A DNA stretch of 64,000 nt from Hyparrhenia diplandra (Eukaryota > Streptophyta > Magnoliopsida > Poales > Poaceae), in assembly GCA_015847255.1 (NCBI GenBank), contig JADLZK010007350.1:62001-126000 (forward strand), in the 5' to 3' direction. The notes under the pieces were generated by a model that saw nothing but the letters and a program-made list of their open reading frames with translations, was not told where the DNA came from and did not search any database. The stretch's first letter is position 1. Each line of letters opens with the position of its first letter. Below are positions 11,114 through 24,128 of this stretch, in pieces. The translations under genes were made by a program, and so were the position numbers.

Positions 11114-14100
11114 ATGTCTCATCATCAGGAGTACTCCCTTCTTGAGCTCGACTACGACAAGGACCACCGAGGCCACGTCTTGGCCAACCTAGAGCTTCAG
11201 GAGTTCTCGACACCTCTTAGACCGCGCGTGCACCGTGTACACCGCTGGGGGGCGGCGACGCAGCGTCGTACATACGACGTGCCGGCTTCCTTGAGCTGGC
11301 TCGGGTTTACAACTCCGGGCTACCGGTCCTTGACCCCACTCTTCTCACTGCAGCTGTGGACAGGTTGCACTTCCCACATTATGCTTGGTCACTTGATTTG
11401 GGATCTGATTTCGTTTTATTTATGTATGACTTCTCTTTTTTTGTGTTTTTGTTTCGACTAACCGTTTTATGTTTGAATTACAAACTAACAGGTGGAGGCC
11501 GGAGACGACACCTTCCACCTTCCTTGCGGCGAGATGACTATCACGCTGCAGGACGTGAAGCTCATACTTTGTTTGCAGTTGGGTGGGCTTCCAGTGACTG
11601 GGGTCATTGATGGTGACCACTGGATCGACGCGGTTGAGCAGTTCTGTGGCGGGCAGGAGGCCACCTGACGACGAGGAGGCTAAAAGTCAAGGTAAGAAAC
11701 TCTACGAAATTCATAACTTTCCTTTGTACCATTGCATACGTCTCATTGTTAAAAAAAATTCAGGAAAACCTCCGGTGTGGCTTCGCGTGGATCACACAAA
11801 ACTTTGGGGAACTACACCCCCAAGCGCCAGAGGACGAGGTCGAGAGGTACGCCAGAGTGTGGCTGTGGCACTTCCTAGGCGCCTTCCTTTTCCCTGACGC
11901 GTCGGGGAACACAATCAGCTGGGTGTTTGTGAACATCCTTAGCCAACCATGGGAGAGCATAGCAGCCTACAGCTGGGGCAGCGCGGTGCTAGCGTGGATG
12001 TATCGCCAGTTGTGCGTTGCCTGCCGTCGCACTGCAGACAACGCCAACCTAGGTGGTTGCTGTCACCTACTACAGGTTTGGTGCTGGGAGCGATTTCCAG
12101 TTGGGAGGCCCATTCTTCCTGACGAGTTGCCTGTAAGTCTGTCAAATTGTTTTGTGATTCAAATCAATTACATACAGTGGTTTCGACTTGGAATTACATA
12201 TTGGTCTTCAATGCAGGAGTGGAATTACGACGACGTGGGTCCGACTGCTTTGTACGTGTGGACAAATGCAACCCGCAGCGGAGGTACAGAAATGGAGCTA
12301 GTGAGAGGCAACCCGCAGCGGAGGTACATGATGTACACGGACAACTTACTGCCTGACACAGTACCAGGTTATAACCCTCATGTTTATTCAATGTTGCTTA
12401 TGTTGGGCCATAAAACATAATCAAATCATAACCCGCCAAAATTTCAGGTCAATTGGTGTCCTTGGGTCCGAATGGAGTTGGATGGCTACCTGAGTCCTCG
12501 TGTTGAGGAAGAGACAGACGAGTGGCGTACGGACGTTGGTCTTATTTTCTTCCACGTGGTCGAGATGCACTTACCGATCCGGGTGTGCAGGCAGTTTGGA
12601 AGACTACAGCCATGCCCACTGCCACTGTACTCGACAAACAAAATTTTGCACAGGTAAACAAAGTTTACTTTGTTTTGGTACCATTGCATTGAATAAGGAT
12701 AAAAATTATGTTCTCAGTCTTTATACTATACAACCCAAACTAGGTATACAACCACTATATGAATTTTACATTGTAGGTATGATCGAAGGAAGAGGTACAA
12801 AGAGAAGAACTGGGCAGTGACACACCACGCACACATCATGCTGTGGCAGAATAGACAGAGGGTGTTGATCAGTGACTCGCCGCCACACGACCAGTGCGCC
12901 TTTGACGCATACCTCCAATGGTTACATACAAGTACAAGGACACATTTGAAGGCACCCTTCTCTGATCACTCATTTGGGGATGACTCAGACTCAGATGTCA
13001 TTGAAGATGAGTACGACATCGCTACCCGGGAAGGTACACAGCCTGAGAGAGCCCCTCTACAGAGATACGTGGTAATGAATTTGAATCTCAACAGAACTGC
13101 TCCCCATTCTTTTTCTTTATGATCCTAACACATGACTGGATTTATTGATGATGGTATAGATGCACTACACCAATGCAGGCATAAGATGATGATTATACAC
13201 TTTTGTAACAAAAATAGCTAACGTAAAACTACTTTACAGGCAAAAGATGATGATTATTAAACTGGTAATTGCTGTTATCTGAACACAGTATAACTGAAGT
13301 TCGTTTCATGATTAAATATTAAAATTAAGTGTTGACATTCATGTCTTGCCTTAGCTAGAGCACCTGCAAACATATGTATAGATATGTTTGAGGTCAGTTA
13401 ACATAGCGCTGGCCTCCAGGTTGAATTTATGCTATGATTTTATATTTTCTCATCTATCTATCATGTGTGCAGGCCACACGGTTGTCAAGCCTCTCGAACG
13501 AAGCAATTGTTCTACTAGCAGAGACTAGAGGGGAACCGCAGGGCATTGTACACGACTTCGTAAAGGCATAATTTCTTTACAACGGCATGACAAAAAAGTT
13601 AATTATGGTTGACTGTATCATACTTGATCAGGTGATCTCTTATTGTGCAGAAAGTGAGTAGGACGTGTGGGAAGCTGGCTCAGAAGCTAAGCTATATGCA
13701 GCCTCCGTGGGTGCCAGCCGAAGAAGCACAAGTGCTTAGTTGGCTGCCGCCAGCCGCCACCTCGTCGGGATCCATGGTTGCTGCTACCTCTGCTATTTGT
13801 ACTCCTGTCCATGAAGCCAAGGGTCCTGTGGAGAACAAGGATGACGAAGATGATGAGGAGGATGAACAGGAGGCAGACGTGGATGACTATGGTGAGATGG
13901 GGATGTCTCAGCTCGGAGGTGCACCTGTTTCTACACAGTTCGATGATCAGGTAATTCGCAGTTTGCTCGTTATGTGTATCAAACTAATATTGTCTAAGCT
14001 TCGGGCGTTTTAAAACTAATAATATCTATAATATGCTTCAGGGTCCAAGTGGCACGCAACAATTCTGCCGAATGACCCGCCAGCGTGACCGCACTCCCAA

Positions 14101-14164
14101 CTTGTTGCGTACGCAACCTAAGCGTATCCGGCTGCCGAGACATCCATCCACTCCAGGTAGTTAG
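11114..14164 (+). pseudogene. Plant mobile domain (MAIN-like) gene, multi-exon, frameshifted
   Basis: It encodes a plant mobile domain (PMD) protein of the MAIN/transposon-associated family. These are nuclear proteins linked to silencing and often carried by transposons. Readable exons are: 11114-~11363; ~11492-11695, with FHLPCGEMTITLQDVKLIL; 11764-12132, with WLWHFLGAFLFPDASG and YSWGSAVLAWMYRQLC; 12217-12367; 12448-12653; 12777-13071; 13473-~13566; 13651-13950, ending in an acidic Asp/Glu stretch; and 14042-14164 (stop TAG 14162). Most introns have clear GT and AG ends. The frame is broken at the G6 run near 11248 and again near 11505. No transposase is nearby. It could be functional if those two breaks are consensus errors. 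The splice junctions of exons 2 and 7 are the least certain. Confidence 0.72.
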
Positions 14165-15230
14165 ACTTTGTAGAATGGCATGTACGAGGTAGGAGCACCA
14201 TGAACTATGACCAATGCACTGCTTAAGCCTTTTGTATTATGTATGCACTTGTGTTCCTATAGGGGGACGCCAGCTGTGGCCGTCGCCGTCGGCGGCGACG
14301 ACGACGTCGTAGGCCGTCGAGCGTGGGCAGCCTCGTCGCTGACAGCGCTGCCGTCGACCCCAGGATGTCGTCAGTCAACACCTGCAGAGGCCTACATTGA
14401 CTGCGTCGACCGTTGGCGGCGAACCGCGTTTGGCCGCGGAGCCTCCTGCTTGGGGGGGGACCCAATGTTTGTGGAGATCGCCGCCTCGTGTTACGCACCG
14501 CGTCTCTCACAGGACGCCCGCTCTCCAACCCCCACCCCACCGTGCAAGCCGACCGGGTGGGCTGATCCGTGTGGCGGAGTTCGCGACCTCTTGTCCGTCG
14601 TCGCCCACGACCCAGAGGCCACTTCGATGCAGAGGAGCCTCGCTCCCCTCGAGCCTCTCGGTGTCTCCTGTGGGACGTGGCCACCGCCATCGCGCGGCGA
14701 CAGAGGGAGATTGAAGACAGGATTTTGCGTGCCGCTGCCGCCGCCGATTCTCAAGTCGGGCCACGCCACGCCGTGCACGCACCCCGGCCTCCACCCACAC
14801 CCCCCGTCGTAGAGGGCCGTATTGCCGCACAACCTAGGGCGGCTAACGCGACCTTGCAGCCCATCGCCGCAGCCAAAGCTGGGCTGCGAAGTGGGACGCG
14901 GGAGAGGCTCCAGTTGTCCTCGAGGAAAAGGTGAGAACCCTCTTTAGGGCGAGGCATGCCGCCCCAAGCGGCGCCGTTTCGAGATGCTTCTTGACGGACG
15001 ATTTGACCTCTCCGCCATGGAGCTCAATATGGAGGGGCTCGGCGACGAGGTGGCCTAGTTCGGTCGGTAGGTTTGTCGCAAATTCGGTCACCATGTAATC
15101 CCACGTGATGTATCCAAGAAGCACTTAGGTTTCGCTTCCGTAACTGTTTGGTTCTTGTTGCTTCTTGTACTTTTTAACTTTCTTACGCTTAATGAAAAGC
15201 AAGAACGGCGCAAAAAAAAAAAAAAAAAGT
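14165..15230 (+). other. GC-rich block ending in a poly(A) tract
   Basis: 14260-15060 is strongly GC-rich with several overlapping frames. The frame ending RRQREIEDRILRAAAAADS (near 14690-14750) looks the most protein-like, but I cannot place it. AATGAAAAG precedes an A17 run at about 15212-15228. That suggests the 3' end of a retro-inserted transcript or the tail of a larger gene. No flanking duplication was found. Confidence 0.4.
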
Positions 15231-17190
15231 TTAATGTGATATCAACTGGTGGGGGCAAACACCTGATGCAATGCACCTGGTGGGAGTATTAGCTAGCTAG
15301 TTGCTGGTGTTATGGTTAATGAACTACTACTAGTTACCTGTGTGCCTTGCATTAATCTTAACCGTTCTAGTACATTTTTCTGATGCCCCTGGGAAAGTGG
15401 CGCACAAGTATCTACATTGTACAGTATGGCACAAGTATATACATTGTACAGCCTCATCTTCCCTCATTTTTTTCTTGAGAACTTGATTGTACAGAAACTA
15501 TCGACAATGTTGCTGTGAAGGTGATAAAAAAAAACTAGCCAATCTGTTAGCACACAAAAACTAACGCAGCATACCACAATCTGTTAGTATCTGCTGCTTT
15601 GCCGTGCCACCTTGATGAAACTTGTAGGTATTTGAGTTTCAACTTCTGATACCCATGATGTATCACACGAACGATTTTTCGGTACTGAATTGATGGCTGA
15701 CTAAACACTAGTCTGGTATAGGAATGATTCTTATATGAACTTGTTCCGTGATATTGGTACTGCTAATGTATTGTTTTTTTAACAAGCATATTTGTATCTT
15801 TTGTATCCAGATTTTCTTCAGGTGTAGGAGTAGGGTAGCAGGGGCCGAATTTCTTGACAGGTTGGTCTGGAAGGAAGTCGTGATGGTAACGGAGCAATGC
15901 TGTTATAGTGTTATGGAAATGTAACTAGACCGACCAATGATTGCATCTCATGGGCAATACAAACCCCTTGATTTGCTCTTGTTTCAAAGCATGCACAATT
16001 GTCAATCAAAGGCCAGTCCATGAAATGCTTTGCCGAAGTGGATTTCAGATTGCTTCCAACCGCAACCTTCAAGCGAGTGAAATCGAGTGAATTTAGAGTT
16101 TTTTTATTGAAGAAAATAGAACTAATGCTGCTACAGAGTTGACTGAATCTTGGCGGATATAGGAGATGGGGAAACTTTCTACCGTTTTTTTCTCTTATGG
16201 TTATTTAGAAGCAACATTATGGTTACAAGCTTTCATAAAAACAGACCTTTTTCTAAAATGGTCTTATGGTTATTTAGAAGCAAATTTTACCGCTGATTTT
16301 GTTAGAACATGGTGCAAATTAAACTTGGAGTGTGCAATGAACGTACGAGTCATGACAGTAAATCTCTTGTATCGAGCATATAGTTTGAAAGCAACTAACG
16401 GTCAAAGCTTTTAAATTTCGACTGGCACTTGGTTTGAGCATTGGCTAAGGAAAAAACTCTACTTGCTCTTAGGAAAAGTTTTCATGCTAGTGAAAAATAA
16501 AATTATGCGTCACTGGCATTAGAAAAATTATGCGTCACTGGCATTAGATTAAACCATCATCATGTCACGAGTATTTTGGCGGAGGTACTAGTCGATTTGT
16601 TTGGGCCAAGAGCCCTAAGGCCTGCCTCTCTACCGCGCCCCAAGTTTCCCTGGGCCCTATAAGTTGATTTGGGTTTGGGGTCGTCGGTGGACTTCAAATT
16701 AGGTGAACCAAAAAGTCCAACGAATTTTTGCTAAAAAAGTCCAACGAATTCATCTCCAAAATACATCTGTGCACCACTCTCTCTCTATATATATCCTCGT
16801 GCACCACAATCTCATAATAATATGATCCGTTAAATTTTTTTCGCGTATATATCTCTAGTTTAGCATACAAAATATTTTAGAACCACAATAACTCGTAAAA
16901 TATATTAATTTAATACCTAAATATTGTGAAATATATCAGTTTAATACATAAAAATCATATTCATATCTCCATTTATTTATTTACTTACTCACCAAGAATT
17001 AGTAGTTAGTAGTGGTGGGAATTTGCATTTAATGACTACCACCACCAGCACCCCTTCCTCCCCTTTGTTTCACTCACTAGCCTACCAAGCTCAGCTGCTT
17101 GACGGCCGACCCCACCTGGCAGCCACACAGTCAAAGATGCAGCCTTCTTCCCTCTGCAGCTGGTGCTGGGTTGTCAGTCTCTAGTGTTGA
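15231..17190. other. AT-rich intergenic DNA upstream of the kinesin
   Basis: No gene is recognised. Short direct duplications occur at 15402-15450 (CACAAGTATxTACATTGTACAG twice), 16193/16262 (TCTTATGGTTATTTAGAAGC) and 16500-16550 (ATTATGCGTCACTGGCATTA twice). The region probably includes distal promoter sequence of the kinesin gene. Confidence 0.6.
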
Positions 17191-17194
17191 CGAG

Positions 17195-17300
17195 AGACAT
17201 AAATAAGTGGGAGGAGGAAAAAAAAAATGGAAAAGAAATGGCTAGTGGGCGTAGCTAGTGGTGGGCTTTGGTTAACGCCTTCCAAAACTAGCCGTTGCTC
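17195..17300 (+). promoter_or_regulatory. Putative kinesin promoter: TATA-like and MSA-like sites
   Basis: A TATA-like ATAAATAA lies at about 17199. TAGCCGTTGCT lies at about 17289-17299, and its reverse strand contains AACGGCTA, the core of the mitosis-specific activator (MSA, YCYAACGGYYA) bound by three-repeat MYBs. A better MSA match, CTAACGGTCA, lies far upstream near 16393. NACK-type kinesins are G2/M genes driven by MSA sites, so the placement fits. The site matches are partial, and the transcription start is inferred. Confidence 0.45.
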
Positions 17301-18811
17301 GCTCCACGCCAACACTCTTCTCTTCATCACAGGGGCGCCGCTCCTCCCTCCCCTCGAATCTCTTCATTAATCATTTTCACTCCCCCGTCTCGTCTCGTCT
17401 TCTCTCGCTGCTCTCCTCCTTCCGTTCCACCGGAGAAATTCAAAATCCATCCTGCTACAGAGGAGAGGAGAGCCAGCGAGCGATTCCTCCCCAACCGCCG
17501 GGCGGCGGCGCTTCGGCTGGGCTCCCCGACCGCCTGCCTGCCTCCTAGGCCGGAGAGGCTGCTCGATCTCCCTGCGTGCGCGCTCCCGGGGACGACTGCT
17601 CCTGCTCCTGCTCCTGGTCGGCTCGGCCGGATCGATCGATCGCGCTCCTCCCCGTCCCCGGCCGCCGCGCCACGCCGCGCTGGTGAGTTCCTCGCTTGTC
17701 CGCGGTACTGTACATCCCCTCCCTCCCTCCCTCTTCCATCTCCTCGTTCCCTTACGCGGCGCGCGGCGGTTGCTGCTCGCCAGTCGCCACCTCTCCACAC
17801 CCACTCCCCCGCTCCCGCTCCCGCTCCCGCTCCCGCGCGGCGGAGTTGTTGGCGTGTCGCGTCCGGGCTGGGTCTGGGTGTGGGTGTGGCCTCGCCGGTG
17901 TCTCCCGCCGCCGCCGCCGATCTGCTACTGTGCTGTGGTGCGCGGCGGACCGGCAGGCACAGTGCGCCCCACTTCCGGTTTCCCCAGTGGCTGGCGCGGT
18001 AGATTAGGAAACCAGTTTGCTCCGTTCTGTGTGGATTTGTTCGAGAAAGGAAGGTAGTTGGTTTATCCGCGGCTGCTCGTTTCCGGTATTTCGAATTTTC
18101 GGTAGGTAGCGCGAGTTCTTCGGATCGGGTTTCCATATTATGTTGGTTGGTATATATAAATCCGATCCACTCACTGCTGGTATCCATCCACGCGTCCGCT
18201 GGTGTCTCCTGAGTGCCGACTAGTTTTGGTTCCGTTTGACAAGGGCTCCGATCGGACATCATCTCGAATTCGAGATGCGGTTTCCTTTGTGCGGATTTTG
18301 CGAGATCGATCCTGGAATCAGCAGTTCCTCGTCCAACTCCAGCCGAGTCTGGAACGAATGCTGCTCGTGATGTGACATGAACATTCGATCCAGTAGGAAT
18401 TTTTGCTTACATGGGAATTGCTTTGTTTGTTCTTCCATGAGTCAGTGGAGACTGGAATTTCAAATGCTGAAAAATTGACACCCAGCGTTTGAAATTTCGA
18501 AAGTTAGTGCCTAGATTGCTAGATCCCTGTAGAATATACTACTAACGCCTGTAGTTTATTTCTGCTGCTAGAAAAATTGGAATGGAAGTTATGTTTTAAA
18601 AAGTGTCTTTACTAGTTCGCCAGCAATTCCATTTGTTATGAATGATGCATTTGTTTTATATTCATATGATTGCATAAATTACACTCCACTGTTGTTGCAT
18701 TTTGGCACATCCAGTGTCTTCTTTCAGTAAGAATTTTGTGACAAGATTTCCCATTCCTTGTTCAAATCATGAAATCTTTGTTTTAGATTATAAAGCGAGG
18801 AATTAAAAAAA

Positions 18812-21800
18812 ATGGGCGCGTCAAGACCGCCAAGCACCCCTGCATCAAAGGGTGAGCACACCACACCGATGTCGACTCCTGGTGGCAGTTCAAGGGCCAA
18901 GGAGGAGAAGATTTTTGTTACAGTGAGGGTGAGGCCACTAAGCAAGAAGGAGCTGGCTGTGAAGGATGACGTGGCATGGGAATGCGCTGATAGCCAGACA
19001 ATCTTGTACAAGGGCCCCACGCAGGACCGAGCTGCACCAACGGCTTACACTTTTGGTAGCGTGGCTTGATCAATTCATGAGCAATGCTTGCCAAACAGAT
19101 CATTGTTTACACTGAACAAAATCTGTTTGCAACTGATCATTGTCTTTGAATTTGTTTCCTTCCAGATAAAGTGTTTGGGCCTGCTTGCCAAACAGACGTG
19201 GTCTATGAAGAGGGAGCTAAGGATGTTGCAATGTCTGCATTGACAGGCATCAATGGTAAGCTAATGCTCAGTTTGAACATTTTTGGCCGTGGAGTGATCA
19301 TCTTCAAGTGACCCATTACATTATGTTTGTTTTGCAGCCACCATTTTTGCATATGGGCAAACCAGCAGTGGTAAAACATTCACGATGAGAGGTGTTACAG
19401 AGAGTGCTGTTTGTGATATTTATAGACACATAGATAATGTGAGTTTCATAAATCTGAGGAAGTCATTGTTTTTTGCTGCTATGGTATATTGTTTTCTAAC
19501 ATGGTAAGTGTTATAACTCGTAATTGTTCTTGTTTAGACTCCTGAGAGGGAATTTGTGATCAAAATATCTGCTATGGAAATTTACAATGAGATTGTGAAG
19601 GATCTTCTACGACCTGACTCTGCTCCCCTTCGGCTGTTAGATGATCCTGAGGTTTGTTTACAACTTTGTCAGTAATTACAATGGCCCGCTGACCTGATTG
19701 CGTCAAAATACAATGGCCCAAGAAAATTTTGATCTTATAGTGAACTAAATGAAAATATATTCTGTTTGACAGAAAGGAACCATTGTGGAGAAGTTGCAAG
19801 AAGAAATTGCAAAGGACAGCCAACATCTGAGGCATCTAATCAGCATTTGTGAAGGTAAATACTAAGTGCCGTCAAAAAAGAAGAAATGTATAGTGCTAAT
19901 CACTTTAACAACCTTTCGAATGATTGCAGAACAAAGACAGGTTGGGGAAACTGCACTAAATGACACTAGTTCACGTTCCCACCAAATCATTAGGCTGGTA
20001 CGTGTCCTGTTTGCATTGAGTCATTACAGGAAAAACATGGTGTGGGAAGTATTAATCTTTTTGTGGTGTATATCTTTATGCAGACTCTCGAGAGCAGGCT
20101 CCGTGAAGTTTCAGGATGTGTTAAATCTTTCGTTGCTAACCTGGTAAGCATGGTATCCTCAAAGGTCTTGTATATTGGTGATGCTGATATTCATAATTTC
20201 AATACTTCTCCTTTGCTTGCAGAACTTTGTTGACCTTGCTGGAAGTGAACGAGCTGCACAAACACATGCCATAGGTGCAAGGTTGAAAGAGGGTTGTCAT
20301 ATAAATCGCAGCTTGTTGACTTTGACTACTGTCATCAGAAAGCTAAGGTAGAATTGAAAACTCAAGTTCTGCTTGTGTGTAAGAAGCCTCAGTCAGATTT
20401 ATTTAGTACCTGTTCTCTGCATCCATCTAGAAATTGTAACATTGGAGATTTCTGCTAATGAAATGCATCAGATGTTTCTGCTAATGAAATGCATCAGATG
20501 TTAACTGGATTGATTTACTGATACATTAGCTTTAGTTCTACTTATTACCTGTTTGATTTTTTCAAGGTATTCATAGATGAGTACACATGGACGATGTGCT
20601 ATAGAAAATGTATCATATAAAATGCATTCTGCTGAGATACCATATCCTCATTGGCCATTTGCCATTTAGTGCAATCTTGTCCTTTTTTTAAGAATGTCTA
20701 CCTTAATCGTTTGGCATAAGTGATAAGTCAATATAAATCAAAACTGGAGGATAAATGCTTTTGAAATGTGTAGTGAAGTGGACACATTAAAAGTTATTCC
20801 CAGACTAACAAGAACTTCATCTTTCTGGTCTATGAATTCATCTTGCTAAACAAAAGCTTCTAAGATGACTTCTCTCGATTGACTGGTTTTCTACTTTATT
20901 CAATTTTGTTCTTGTTTGACCTTCAACAGTCAGATAACTTTAGGTTTAGTGTTAGATAATGGCAATTTAAGATGGTTGCCATATTCAGTTTTCAAAATAG
21001 GATCTCTCTCACATTAAAGCATTTTTGTTAAAATAACTGTCCTATAAATATGTTGTTTCATTGCTTATTTTGTCAGATAACATTAAAGCATTTGTCATGT
21101 TAAAATAACTGTCCTATAAATATGTTGTTTCATTGCTTATTTTGTATCAGTGGATTGTCAACGATTTAGAAACAAATTCCAGTTAATAAATAAAACTGGG
21201 GTAGTGCTTGTATGCACCCCCAAAAGCTAGATGGCATGTATTTGGCATCAGTGCAAGTGATTGAGAACTGACATTCCAGTCCTTAATGAATTTCTCATGT
21301 AGAAAAATAGTTAGTAGTGAGGTACACTGTGGTTTAAAGAACTTTCAGTGTTGTTGAGTGGTTTTGTGATTCTCCATTGCAAAATCGTATATCAAAATTC
21401 CCACTTGCACAAAAAACTGGCAGGGTCTTATTTTGCAATGCATACACTTGATGAAATGTGGGTATACAAGTTGTAAGCATTCAGATTGTATGAGCTAGAG
21501 AGACATGCACTGTTTCTAGGTTTTTATAGAAAATTTAAGAACAAATATCCATCATTATTTGTAACTGAAAGTTAACTGTAAACTTCAATTGCAGTTCGGG
21601 GAAAAGAAGTGGACACATACCCTACCGGGACTCAAAGCTGACACGCATTTTACAGCTTTCTTTGGGTGGAAATGCAAGAACAGCAATCATCTGTACCATG
21701 AGCCCAGCTCTGACACATGTAGAACAATCTAGAAATACTCTATTCTTTGCAACCTGTGCAAAGGAGGTCACAAATACTGCAAAAGTTAATATGGTAAGGG

Positions 21801-24128
21801 TGTGCGGTCATGACTGAGACAACATTTCTTTGTCCCTCAATAATTGTTGAAATACATCAATGTACAACTCAACAATACATCTTCCATGCAGGTTATATCA
21901 GATAAGCAATTGGTGAAGCACCTTCAGACAGAACTTGCTAGACTAGAATCTGAGCTGAGGACTCCTGACCGTGGCTCCTCTTCTGATATCCTCATAATCG
22001 AAAAGGACAAGAAGATTAGACAGGTAAAGTCTCTTACCAAGGTTTCATGTTCACTTTTAACTTTCAACAGTTCACTAAATGCTTGAAATCATTGCCATGT
22101 TCTACAGATGGAAATTGAAATAGAGGAACTTAGGAAACAGCGAGATACTGCACAGTCAGAGCTCGAAGAACTACGGAAGAAGAAGAGTGTTAATCAGCCA
22201 GTAAGAATCTGCCTTTTGTTTGTCCCGAACTTCTCTTCATTACCATTAACTAACCCTTTGGGTTGCACTCTACTCTTGCAGGGGTGGAATCCCTTTGACT
22301 CGCCACAAAAGGCACGGAAGTGCCTTACATTTTCAGGATCACTAGAGCCAAGTAACAAAATTAAGATGATGAGGAGCTCGATGAGGCAATCATCTACTGC
22401 TCCATTTATGTTGAAACATGAAATCCGCAAGCTGGAGCAGCTACAACAACAGCTTGAGGTTGAAGCAAACCGCGCCATTGAAGTACTTCACAAAGAAGTT
22501 GAATGCCACAAGCATGGCAACCAGGATGCTGCGGAAACTATCGCTAAACTCCAGGCAGAAATCAGGGAGATGCAATCTGTTAGGTCTGAGAACAGAGACG
22601 TGGAGATGATTACAGATGAAGGAAATGGATCTGATCTGAAAGATGAAATTTCGAGACTTCATATGCAAGACAATGATATTGCCAAACTTGAGGCAAAGTT
22701 AGAAAATGTGCAACGGTCTATTGACAGATTGGTGATGTCACTTCCAAATGTTGCCATACCGTGTAATGAGACTACCCCAAAGTCAAACAGATCAAAGAAG
22801 AAGAAGAGGCTTCTTCCTCTGGGTGTGAGCAACAACATAAATCTTATCAGGGCACCTTGCTCTCCCCATTCTTCTAGTAGGCCTTCAGAATCAGAAGTTG
22901 AGAACAGGGCCCCAGAGGGTGACACTATGTCTGTTGAGGGTTCAGAAAAGGCTACTCCCACCAAGAGTGAAGATGGAGATATGTCATCTCGTGACGAAAC
23001 ACCACGCTATAGGCGCTCCAGTTCAGTCAATATGAAAAAGATGCAGAGGATGTTCCAAAATGCCGCAGAGGAAAATGTTAGGAACATCAGGGCTTACGTG
23101 ACTGAACTGAAGGAGAGAGTTGCAAAACTTCAGTACCAAAAAAGCAGCTGCTAGTCTGCCAGGTTCTGAACTCACTTGACCTTGAACTCATATAAACTCG
23201 CTATTATTCTTCCCAAAAAAATTTCTGCTTTCCTGCTACTAAAATATGTTGCATCGCTTTATTTTACAGGTCCTGGAGTTGGAATCTAATGAAGGCAAGT
23301 CGAATGGAGAGGATAATTCTGGGCCTCTACAGGATGGTCCTGATTCATGGGACAGATCATTCAAGGAGCAGATGCAGTGCATTATTCATCTGTGGGATCA
23401 GTGCCATGTATCGATCATACACAGGACCCAGTTCTACCTGTTATTCAAGGGTGACAAGGCTGATCAGATATACATCGAAGTCGAATGGAGAAGACTGGTA
23501 TGGTTGCAACAACACTTTGCTGAGGTCGGTGATGCAAGCCCTGGCGCTGTTGACGATCCTGCAGTTTCAATTATCTCCAGGTACTGAATAATTAGTACAA
23601 TAGCATCCAACATGCTGCTTATTTTCTCTGAGTTTCACAGATTATAGTTCCAAAATTAAGACAAAAAAAATACTGTTGAAGAAAGGAAAATAGTGTTTCT
23701 ACATACCTTTTAGCCATCCATAGTGAAGCATTGCTGTGTTCATTAATTAGCTAGCCATAACAGAGTACTTTGTATGTTGCAGTATGAAGGCATTGAGGAA
23801 CGAACGCGAATTTCTCGCGAGAAGGATGGGATCAAGACTGACAGACGAAGAGCGGGAGCGCCTCTTCATCAAATGGCAGGTGCCCCTGGACGCGAAGCAG
23901 CGGAAGCTGCAGCTGGTGAACAAGCTCTGGACAGACCCCAACGACCCAGTGCATATCGAGGAGAGCGCCGACTTGGTGGCCCGGCTGGTGGGCTTCTGCG
24001 AGGGCGGCAACATCAGCAAGGAGATGTTCGAGCTCAACTTTGCAGTTCCCACGAGCAGGAAGCCGTGGATGGTGGGCTGGCAACCCATCTCAAACATGAT
24101 CAGAGAGAAGACCCAGCAGCTCTGGTGA
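18812..24128 (+). CDS. NACK-type kinesin-7 (phragmoplast kinesin)
   Basis: It is a plus-end microtubule motor of the NACK1/HINKEL/TETRASPORE group, which activates the NPK1 MAPK cascade and drives phragmoplast expansion in cytokinesis. A non-coding first exon (to 17682) and a 1.1 kb 5'UTR intron precede ATG 18812. Coding exons: 18812-19055, 19166-19255, 19338-19438, 19538-19651, 19773-19854, 19930-19997, 20084-20143, 20223-20347, 21595-21793, 21892-22023, 22108-22200, 22282-23162, 23270-23580 and 23783-24128. Motor motifs are P-loop GQTSSGKT (about residue 118), switch I NDTSSRSH and switch II DLAGSE. Coiled coils follow, then the NACK C-terminal domain (exons 13-14, DRSFKEQMQCIIHLWDQCH). An A6 run at 23138-23143 shifts the frame to TAG 23152-23154, giving a 726-residue product without that domain. 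One extra A would give about 948 residues, the normal family size. The later exons are intact, so a consensus error is likely. Confidence 0.93.
20448..21140. repeat. Tandem duplications inside the kinesin's largest coding-region intron
   Basis: Intron 20348-21594 contains a 26-bp unit (TTTCTGCTAATGAAATGCAT onward) twice at about 20448-20500. It also holds a ~68-bp unit (start ACATTAAAGCAT, end GCTTATTTTGT) twice at about 21010-21140. Both pairs are nearly exact, so they are recent. No coding effect. Confidence 0.85.

Noticed and set aside
17327..18262. 311-codon minus-strand frame over the kinesin leader
   Set aside because: It is antisense to the CT-rich 5'UTR and its intron. Its composition reflects the leader, and no protein family is recognised.
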